Below are positions 1 through 5,380 of a stretch of DNA of 6,826 bases, in pieces (the first letter of the stretch is position 1; every line of letters begins with the position of its first letter). A program made the translations under genes and the position numbers. Under the pieces are notes generated by a model. The model worked only from the letters and a program-made list of their open reading frames with translations, was not told where the DNA came from and searched no databases. The DNA is from Bdellovibrionales bacterium (GTDB taxonomy: Bacteria; Bdellovibrionota; Bdellovibrionia; Bdellovibrionales; JAMPXM01), in assembly GCA_005792225.1 (NCBI GenBank), contig SXSP01000079.1, positions 1 to 6,826 of the forward strand, written 5' to 3'.

Positions 1-227
1 ATACCGAAGCGGTCGGCAATCCAACCAGACGCGGGAATGAGAAGAGCGATCGTAAGTGAGTAAGCAATGACCACGGCATACATATCGAGAGGGCTCTCGC
101 CGAGACTCTTCGCCATCGTCGGCAGGGCCGTATTGATAATCGTGGAGTCGAGTGTCTCCATGAAGAATCCGACGGCAACGAGCCACAGGAGAACGCGAGG
201 ATTTTCGTTACCTGAACTTTTTGCCAA
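1..227 (-). CDS. MFS transporter, DHA2 (EmrB/QacA) family, N-terminal part
   Basis: Inner-membrane proton-driven efflux pump by family; the substrate cannot be told. Seen: 75 codons before the left edge cuts the gene. TM1 is around residues 11-28, followed by the DHA2 signature [11 protein letters not shown] (27-36 region), then SLGESPL, TM2 around 50-67, and the start of MFS motif [10 protein letters not shown] (67-75), at the loop between TM2 and TM3. The wording resembles enterobacterial MdtD and HsrA; 75 residues cannot separate these, so no symbol is given. The chosen start is TTG at 227-225, seven bases after a strong AGAGGAG. An ATG at 231-229 is one base out of frame, only three bases from the same SD, and hits TAA after seven codons. 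The gene is divergent from the lipoprotein gene. The family assignment is secure. Confidence 0.9.
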   Translation of the reverse strand, partial: MAKSSGNENPRVLLWLVAVGFFMETLDSTIINTALPTMAKSLGESPLDMYAVVIAYSLTIALLIPASGWIADRFG

Positions 228-234
228 GCATTTT

Positions 235-241
235 CTCCTCT
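235..241 (-). promoter_or_regulatory. Ribosome binding site of the MFS gene (decides a TTG start)
   Basis: AGAGGAG on the minus strand is a near-ideal Shine-Dalgarno. Its 3' end is seven bases from TTG at 227 but only three from the out-of-frame ATG at 231, which supports TTG as the initiator. The TTG frame is the one that encodes the MFS protein. Confidence 0.75.
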
Positions 242-251
242 AGCGGACGCC

Positions 252-280
252 ATCTTGCGCTGACTGAGGGCCGTTGTCAT
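252..280 (-). promoter_or_regulatory. Weak candidate sigma70 promoter for the MFS gene
   Basis: On the minus strand, ATGACA (280-275; five of six to TTGACA) is followed after exactly 17 bases by CAAGAT (257-252; three of six to TATAAT). The pair lies about 25 bases before the TTG start, so the leader would be short. The poor -10 makes this only a suggestion. Confidence 0.2.
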
Positions 281-312
281 CCACTGTCCGGGAATGTGTA
301 CCGGGGCTTCAC

Positions 313-324
313 ACTCTCGAGAGT
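313..324. repeat. Perfect 12-bp palindrome ACTCTCGAGAGT
   Basis: A perfect two-fold symmetric site lies midway between the two divergent start codons. Symmetry and position suit a dimeric regulator's operator, but a single 12-bp palindrome could be chance, and I see no second copy in the window. Confidence 0.3.
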
Positions 325-393
325 TCTTGGTTCCCTCAACGCATTGAGCGCACGAGCCGGCGAGTGCAAATTTGGCATGACGTCTGCAATTTT

Positions 394-423
394 CGTCGGT
401 CGGCGTCGGTTGGCGTTGACGGC
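394..423 (+). repeat. Three 10-bp direct repeats upstream of the lipoprotein gene
   Basis: CGTCGGTCGG (394-403), CGTCGGTTGG (404-413) and the diverged CGTTGACGGC (414-423) are tandem, with a spacing close to one helical turn. The array ends 25 bases before the ATG at 449. It could be a protein-binding array on one DNA face or a leader RNA element. It is also just G/T-rich sequence, so function is unproven. Confidence 0.4.
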
Positions 424-448
424 TCAAAAGGGTAAAACGGGGGAACCA

Positions 449-2569
449 ATGAAATCTTTGAAAGTCATTTTCGTATTCAGCCTCAGCGGCGCGCTCGCCG
501 CGTGTGGGGGTGGAGGAAAAACAACCGATCAGCAAGAGGTGACCGACGCTTACGAGTTCATCGAAAATGGCTGTTCCACGGGAGTCCACAAATTTTCTGG
601 AAATAGCGTTGATGACGTGAAACGCGCTTACTGCGAAACTCTGCGAGACGATGAAGCCAATCGTTATTGTGCAGCAACGCTTCGATTCATGAAGTACAGC
701 GAAAAGTGCGTGATCGCGATTGATCCCTCTCCCACTCCCTCTCCCACTCCGCTGGCTCCCGTCGTCCAGCCAACGCCAGTTCCCACGGCGAGACCTCCAG
801 CCGACGTAACGCCTCAACCAGCAACTCCTCAACCAGCAACTCCCCAACCGGCTGCCACACCTGAGCTCATCCCGATTAGCAAGTCAAAATCGGCCTCGAT
901 TCGCTACTCACTCGCCAACTTTGTCGCTAGCGCCGTGCAAGTTCAGCCTCAAGCGGCCCACTTGCCCGTTGTCCTTCAATACGTCGATGAAGCTCAAAGT
1001 TGCGGACTGAAACTCACGAGGACCGGGTGCCTCTCGCGCGATCTCGACATCAATGCGTGGGCCATCAATCCAGTGTCCATGAACGGGCAAATCTACGTAG
1101 CGGCGAAACTGCCGTTGGCGAATCAGAGTCAGCCTCTCCTGCAGATCCTCGAAGTGACGATGGGAGATCACGATTTCGTTGAATCCTACCTCGCCAAAAT
1201 TTATTTCCTCAACCCCTACGACGCTGCTTCTTCCATCGAAAATTTACTTCGCGAATTCGCAAATAAAACTCCGCTTGCGGTCGTTCATCTTACGATGCCG
1301 AACGAACACGACACTCTGCAGGGATTGAAGGCTCCAAAGAATCATCGTCATCTCTTTCACCTCGGAAAAAAGGCCACGATCATGGCTGGAGACTCTGGCC
1401 CGCTCGTCCAGGAAACGATCGAAGCGATCGGAAGAAATACGACCCGAATCTTAGCTTCAGGTGAATCTAATTATCAAAAGGCCTACCTGGTTTGGTTAGC
1501 CGACGCGAAGTGGATGCCGGCGGCAAACCTTTCGGCCTTTGCTGAGGCAAGCTTATCTGTAGTCGCCGACGAAGTTCGGCAGCTCGCGGCGAGTGTGCTG
1601 GCTGAAAAATATCCGTCGCGCGTCGATTTGAAGCCTCTGATTCATTCCGCAATGGACAATCAGGACTATAAAATTCGCGAACGTGGAGTCCGCGCACTCT
1701 CCAGTATGGCAAAGTCCCACGACGATAAACTCAAGCTCATTCAGTCAATCGGCGATTCTGACTCGGATATACAAAAGCTCGCGATCAACGCTTGCTCTCA
1801 ATTCCAGATGACCAAAGAATTCCTCACGGTACTAATAGGAGTCGGAAACTCCTCAAGCTGGACGGCGCGAGCCGCCTCTGTCGATTTTATTTCCAAAATT
1901 CCGGGTGAAGAGGCGACATCCGCGATTCTTGAAAAGCTGGGCGATTCTGACGGCGATGTTCGGAAGGCGGCAATGAAAGCGGCAGCCAGTCGATCCCTCT
2001 CGTTGGAGCACCTGGTGATCCTCCGGCCCCACATGAGTTCGTCAGACTGGCAGGTTCGACGAGCCGCCATCTCTCAGATCTCCCGAATTGCTGGTGACTC
2101 CGCGACTCAGCTCCTGCTGCAAGGTCTCGGAGACGATGACGGGGATGTTCGCGGTCTGGCGGTGAAAGCGCTTCTGAAACGCGAAGCTAAGGAGTCCGAG
2201 TACGACTTGCTCCAAGCTCATTTGCAATCCGATAACTGGCAGGTGCGACGCGAAGCTGTGAAGCGTATGAATCTTCTCCCCGGAAAGGTGGTAACGCGGT
2301 CCTTGATCGCTGCTCTTGATGAGTCCGACGCCGACGTCTTGAAGGCGCTTGGGGAGGCCCTGGAGAGTAGGCCAATAAGCGCAGAATTTCTTTCGGACCT
2401 CACAAAGGCGATGGAATCCGACGACTGGAGAAGCCGTGTGGTCACGGTCTCACTCATCGCGCGCATTCCGGGCGAAAGCGCCAAGGCCGCACTGGTCAAG
2501 GCAACCAGCGATTCGGATCGGGATGTGCAGCGCGCAGCCGAAGCCGCCCTCAAGAAGCGGAAGAAGTGA
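449..2569 (+). CDS. Lipoprotein with Pro/Thr linker and C-terminal HEAT-repeat solenoid
   Basis: Likely an envelope-anchored scaffold; no enzymatic motif is seen. The start is ATG 449, with a modest GGGGGA six to seven bases upstream. It gives a clean lipoprotein signal (basic MKSLK, hydrophobic core, lipobox L16-A-A-C19) followed by four Gly. Gly at +2 is compatible with outer-membrane sorting by the E. coli rule. Residues 20-90 form a head with C42, C62, C74 and C87, suited to two disulfides. Residues 93-140 are a PT/PQPAT-rich linker. Residues 141-390 are a mixed domain I do not recognise (C185 and C194 may pair). Residues 395-702 are HEAT-type helical pairs with conserved Trp at 471, 534, 597 and 660 and recurrent D-[SD]-D-x-D-V-[RQ] turns. 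The tail is basic (KKRKK). It is convergent with a cyclase that also has a HEAT-like tail. The architecture is secure; the function is unknown. Confidence 0.85.
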   Translation: MKSLKVIFVFSLSGALAACGGGGKTTDQQEVTDAYEFIENGCSTGVHKFSGNSVDDVKRAYCETLRDDEANRYCAATLRFMKYSEKCVIAIDPSPTPSPTPLAPVVQPTPVPTARPPADVTPQPATPQPATPQPAATPELIPISKSKSASIRYSLANFVASAVQVQPQAAHLPVVLQYVDEAQSCGLKLTRTGCLSRDLDINAWAINPVSMNGQIYVAAKLPLANQSQPLLQILEVTMGDHDFVESYLAKIYFLNPYDAASSIENLLREFANKTPLAVVHLTMPNEHDTLQGLKAPKNHRHLFHLGKKATIMAGDSGPLVQETIEAIGRNTTRILASGESNYQKAYLVWLADAKWMPAANLSAFAEASLSVVADEVRQLAASVLAEKYPSRVDLKPLIHSAMDNQDYKIRERGVRALSSMAKSHDDKLKLIQSIGDSDSDIQKLAINACSQFQMTKEFLTVLIGVGNSSSWTARAASVDFISKIPGEEATSAILEKLGDSDGDVRKAAMKAAASRSLSLEHLVILRPHMSSSDWQVRRAAISQISRIAGDSATQLLLQGLGDDDGDVRGLAVKALLKREAKESEYDLLQAHLQSDNWQVRREAVKRMNLLPGKVVTRSLIAALDESDADVLKALGEALESRPISAEFLSDLTKAMESDDWRSRVVTVSLIARIPGESAKAALVKATSDSDRDVQRAAEAALKKRKK
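725..748 (+). repeat. Perfect 12-bp tandem duplication in the linker
   Basis: CCCTCTCCCACT occurs twice without a mismatch (725-736 and 737-748) and encodes the PSPTPSPTP part of the lipoprotein linker. This is a slippage-prone tract where linker length may vary between strains. Confidence 0.8.
812..856 (+). repeat. 15-bp tandem repeat encoding PQPAT
   Basis: CCTCAACCAGCAACT is present twice perfectly (812-826 and 827-841), followed by a diverged third copy (842-856). It encodes PQPAT-PQPAT-PQPAA in the extended linker between the Cys-containing head and the rest of the lipoprotein. Confidence 0.85.
1655..2566 (+). repeat. 189-bp (63-residue) HEAT double-repeat array inside the lipoprotein gene
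   Basis: Trp codons at 1859, 2048, 2237 and 2426 are spaced exactly 189 bp apart, and an equivalent Tyr codon lies at 1667, 192 bp earlier. Each unit reads roughly S-D-x-W-x-x-R-x-x-[AV]...I-x-x-[IL]-x-G...D-[SD]-D-x-D-V-[RQ]-x-x-A, i.e. two HEAT-like helical pairs per unit. The last unit is truncated at the stop. Copies 3 and 4 still share DNA (ACTGGCAGGT versus ACTGGCAGGT at the W-Q-V segment), pointing to internal duplication. Confidence 0.8.
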
Positions 2570-2614
2570 ACATCAAGATCCTGCGCGCGGCAGTTGCTGA
2601 TAGGGAGCTAAACC

Positions 2615-2655
2615 AAAAGGGGAGATATCACTCCAGCTGCGTGCGAGTTCTCCCC
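2615..2655 (-). terminator. Probable rho-independent terminator of the minus-strand operon
   Basis: Read on the minus strand, GGGGAGA (2655-2649) pairs with TCTCCCC (2625-2619), followed by TTTT, then GG and TTT. An inner ACTC/GAGT helix caps the stem, leaving an 11-base loop and a four-base bulge. It begins about 50 bases after the cyclase stop codon. In the plus direction the hairpin lacks a T tract, so I see no terminator for the convergent lipoprotein gene. The stem is imperfect. Confidence 0.45.
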
Positions 2656-2705
2656 GACGCGATGGCGTAAAGAAAAGGTGGTCAGTTGAAGTCCGCGGTC
2701 CCCAC

Positions 2706-4949
2706 TCAAATCGCTTTCCGCCAATGAGCGACGCTAAGAAGCCCATCCATGATTCGGAGAGGATCCAATCCGGAATTACGGTCGTAGAAGGAGGAGAGTT
2801 CGGAGCGAAGTTCGGGACTCATGCTCTGTGACTCAAGAACTTCTTGAATCACACTCATGCGTCCCGACTTCCACGCGGCTTTTAATGCTTGTGCACGAAT
2901 ATGTTCATTCTCATCCGTCAGCGCATGCGCGATGTAATTTAAGAACTCATGAAGCGGCTGATTGACCACGAAGGCGATTGGATCGCGGTTGCGCGCAATG
3001 AGGGCGACTTCACCAAGGGCGTAGTAGCCAGCTGCGCGAGCCATGGGACGCGAGTTCATCAGAAGCTGCGCCAGTGGGCGGCGGATCAATCGTTTCCACT
3101 CATCGTTGTCGGCGACCGATCGCGCGTCTTTGATACACAAATTTGCGGCGCTCCGATGGCGAATAATCTCGGAACCAGGTCTGCGTGGAAGTTTTAAGTT
3201 GGGCGCAACAACGCCCAAGGCTTCGATCGAGTTGGCCTGCAGTCTCTCGTTATCGATCTCGAGCGCCCGAACGAGCATCATCTCGAGTTCGAGCTTCAGA
3301 CGGGGAGAAGTGATGAACTTGACGCTCATGGCGACGGCCAACGAAGCCGTTCTCATGAGATCATCTCCTTGATCCCCATGCGCGGACGTCAGGACCGTTC
3401 TTACGAGTTCGACGTATGCTTGTTGCGCCGAATTTGCGATCCCTCTCGCACTGTGGAAAGTCTCAAATTGTGTGAGGACTTGCCTGACCAGAGATCCATC
3501 AAGTTCATTGAAGTTGAGATTGAGAAAGCCAAAGATAATTTCGAGATCACGGTCCGAGCGATAATCGTAGAGGCGACGGAAGCTCTCCTCAGTCCAAACA
3601 CCCAAATGATTTTCGACGGAAATCTGACTCTCCGAAATAAAAAGGCGACTCACCTCGTTCTCAATTCCTTTAAGCGACGCTTCCTTATGAAAACGGTCGA
3701 CCTGAAGATGACTCAACTTTTCCCGGAGAGTCTCGTTGAATACGATCGTGTTTCGAGATTTCTCTTCAACCGTCGAAAGATAACGGGCGCAGTAGATGAA
3801 CGGTCGCCCATTCTCCTCGTAACCGCCGTCGATTTCATCCACTCGCAGGAGTCCATGAGAAAGACTTGCCTTCAGCGTAAAAGGAAGCCCCAGCTTTTCA
3901 AAGCGACGCTTGAACTCTGAGGCGCCATCCATCAACGCATACAGAGCGGCGAGAGCGGTCGCACAGGAGTTCGGGGAGAGATCATCGCGCACATAAAACA
4001 CGAACGCATCACCGACGCGCGACTGATAGAGGCCGCCCCAGCGCGCGAGAGTCGTGCGAATGAGCCGCGTAAATTCAGCGACGAACTCGTAAGTCTCCTC
4101 CTCGTGGCCTCCCATGACACCTTTAGTGAATCCATTGATGTCGATCATCACGAGAGTCAAAGGAATTTGCGCGGGAAGTTTCGCACCCGAGAGCATGCCG
4201 TCGAGCAGGGCGGCCGGTGTCGTCGCCACGAACTTATCCAGCAGGATACGTTGCCTGCGGCTTTCATCCTCGGCCGCATAGAGAGCGCGTTGAATCAACA
4301 TCGCCTCTCGGGAGTTCGATTCATCCAAACCCCCGCGGCGCACATTGATTTGCGACAGACGAGACAGCGCGAGATCCAGCGCCCGATTCGAGAGTGATGC
4401 AATCAAAAGTATCAAAGCGGTCAAAAGAATGATCGCCGCCATCTGTGAGAGCTTATCCTCATCAAAGATGTAAGCGATGTGCGCTGAGAAATCCTCTTTA
4501 TCCCCAAAGATAACCACATACTCGCCATTGCGAATGATCTCTTCAAAATAGCCCTTCTCGAGATAACGGCCTTCTTCAAGGTCAACATGGAGGACAATCT
4601 CATCGCTCCAATGAGCCATATTCTGGTAGGCGAGAAGCTTGCGATCTTTCAAGATATAGTAGAACGCGATATCGCCCGAACCATAGGCCTGACGAAGACG
4701 ATCTTTCAGCTCAAAGAATCGCTCATCGTTCAGGTAGTACCGAAGATTCGTTTTCAACGAAAGTATCGACTTTTCAACCCGACGGTTCTGACGAACCCAA
4801 CCCTCGACGGCGTAATAATAAGTCCACGTCGCGGAGACCGCGCAGAGAGCACAAAACGAGTACATCGCAATCCGCACGCTAACGCTCAAGACGGGAAGCT
4901 TAACCCGCCTCTTCAAGGAGCTTGAGAGTGTGCGTACGAACGAAATCAT
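2706..4949 (-). CDS. Membrane class III nucleotide cyclase-like sensor with HEAT-like C-terminal tail
   Basis: By family it would turn ATP or GTP into a cyclic nucleotide at the inner membrane. Start ATG 4949 overlaps the previous stop (ATGA) and has GGGAAG six bases upstream; a TTG at 4970 would add seven residues. The product is 747 aa. Seen: TM1 about 27-48, a periplasmic sensor about 49-168 (Cache-like size, family not certain), TM2 about 170-188, a helical linker to about 262, a class III catalytic domain about 264-438, and a 310-residue helical tail. In the domain, M-I-D270-I-N-G-F-T and V-G-D314 supply both metal-binding Asp, 44 residues apart as in mammalian cyclases; it ends with the usual LKGI (427-430). 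By alignment the purine-specificity Lys is S310, its Asp partner E378, the transition-state Asn I385, and the Arg is kept (R389). The tail has HEAT-like segments near 566-581, 633-649 and 679-696. It is the last gene of the operon. Activity is doubtful; the fold is secure. Confidence 0.85.
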   Translation of the reverse strand: MISFVRTLSSSLKRRVKLPVLSVSVRIAMYSFCALCAVSATWTYYYAVEGWVRQNRRVEKSILSLKTNLRYYLNDERFFELKDRLRQAYGSGDIAFYYILKDRKLLAYQNMAHWSDEIVLHVDLEEGRYLEKGYFEEIIRNGEYVVIFGDKEDFSAHIAYIFDEDKLSQMAAIILLTALILLIASLSNRALDLALSRLSQINVRRGGLDESNSREAMLIQRALYAAEDESRRQRILLDKFVATTPAALLDGMLSGAKLPAQIPLTLVMIDINGFTKGVMGGHEEETYEFVAEFTRLIRTTLARWGGLYQSRVGDAFVFYVRDDLSPNSCATALAALYALMDGASEFKRRFEKLGLPFTLKASLSHGLLRVDEIDGGYEENGRPFIYCARYLSTVEEKSRNTIVFNETLREKLSHLQVDRFHKEASLKGIENEVSRLFISESQISVENHLGVWTEESFRRLYDYRSDRDLEIIFGFLNLNFNELDGSLVRQVLTQFETFHSARGIANSAQQAYVELVRTVLTSAHGDQGDDLMRTASLAVAMSVKFITSPRLKLELEMMLVRALEIDNERLQANSIEALGVVAPNLKLPRRPGSEIIRHRSAANLCIKDARSVADNDEWKRLIRRPLAQLLMNSRPMARAAGYYALGEVALIARNRDPIAFVVNQPLHEFLNYIAHALTDENEHIRAQALKAAWKSGRMSVIQEVLESQSMSPELRSELSSFYDRNSGLDPLRIMDGLLSVAHWRKAI

Positions 4950-5380
4950 TTGCTGCTTCCCAAATCCCAAACTTCGGCGTTCGCATACTGAATACCGTAG
5001 GCCGTCCCGTCGAGCAGGACTCGTACCTTGAATTTTTTGAGTAATCGATCAAACCGGGCATCAGACAAAACCCGGTGCTTGTCCTGCGCCATGTAGACTT
5101 CGCGCTCAAGATCGCGAAGTGTTGCCACGCGATCCGCCGGATCTTCGCTCTGATAATTCACGGGGCCAGTCGGGGAGTTCTGCACGAGTTCACGCATGAG
5201 CTCGTCCTCTCCCTCGTCCTGCCAGATATTCGGATCCGTCGACAGGAACATCAACAAGCCCGCAAACACGACGAGGCCCCCAGCCATCACCCGAAGCTGA
5301 GTCCGAAGCTGCGTGCGATTGATCTGCTGGTCCTCACTCTGGATTGTCGAGGTTCCAGACCGATGGGCGCTTGCGCGCAT
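4946..5380 (-). CDS. Small single-pass membrane protein sharing a C-terminal domain with the upstream gene product
   Basis: Unrecognised family; 144 aa from ATG 5380. Seen: a basic, polar N-terminus (1-30), one TM helix about 31-46 (VMAGGLVVFAGLLMFL), then an acidic soluble part. Arg residues before the TM suggest the N-terminus is inside and the C-terminus in the periplasm. Residues about 84-144 resemble the C-terminus of the preceding gene product: 11 of 34 identities without a gap from D100-K101 to A133, then V137-W138-D-L. The start was chosen because GGAG sits six bases before ATG 5380. ATG 5392 and TTG 5398 are in-frame alternatives without a good SD. The gene overlaps the preceding one by 47 bp in another frame and the cyclase by 4 bp. 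Conserved topology and the shared domain support a real gene; function is unknown. Confidence 0.75.
   Translation of the reverse strand: MRASAHRSGTSTIQSEDQQINRTQLRTQLRVMAGGLVVFAGLLMFLSTDPNIWQDEGEDELMRELVQNSPTGPVNYQSEDPADRVATLRDLEREVYMAQDKHRVLSDARFDRLLKKFKVRVLLDGTAYGIQYANAEVWDLGSSK
4956..4961 (-). promoter_or_regulatory. Ribosome binding site of the cyclase gene
   Basis: GGGAAG lies six bases before ATG 4949 and inside the end of the preceding gene. Together with the ATGA stop/start overlap (4949-4946), it favours this ATG over the in-frame TTG at 4970 and implies translational coupling. Confidence 0.5.

Larger units (their letters stand above)
228..448. other. Divergent intergenic region between MFS and lipoprotein genes
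   Basis: This 221-bp stretch carries the start signals of two divergent genes. The lipoprotein frame stays open through it back to about 221. The translation of that part is Arg-rich, without a signal peptide, and would place the lipobox in mid-protein, so I read it as non-coding. It holds a weak sigma70-like promoter pointing to the MFS gene, a 12-bp palindrome, and a cluster of 10-bp direct repeats just before the lipoprotein start; each is listed separately. No convincing -10/-35 pair is visible for the plus-strand gene. Confidence 0.6.

Noticed and set aside
229..231. ATG as MFS start
   Set aside because: It is out of frame with the MFS protein, only three bases from the SD, and terminates after seven codons.
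345..373. Possible plus-strand promoter TTGAGC - 17 bp - CAAATT
   Set aside because: Only four and three matches to consensus; not above chance in 220 bp.
221..448. N-terminal extension of the lipoprotein by 76 residues from a TTG at 221
   Set aside because: It would bury a clean signal peptide and lipobox inside the protein, has no good SD, and would overlap the divergent MFS start.
2570..2705. Small gene in the convergent gap
   Set aside because: No frame with a start, SD and reasonable length; only the terminator-like hairpin is supported.
3369..3920. 183-codon open frame opposite the cyclase catalytic domain
   Set aside because: It lies entirely antisense to a gene with recognisable motifs, shows no recognisable domain or SD, and is best explained as a shadow of codon bias.
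4946..4970. TTG at 4970 as the cyclase start
   Set aside because: It would overlap the upstream gene by 25 bp and lacks a suitable SD, while ATG 4949 has an ATGA overlap and GGGAAG.
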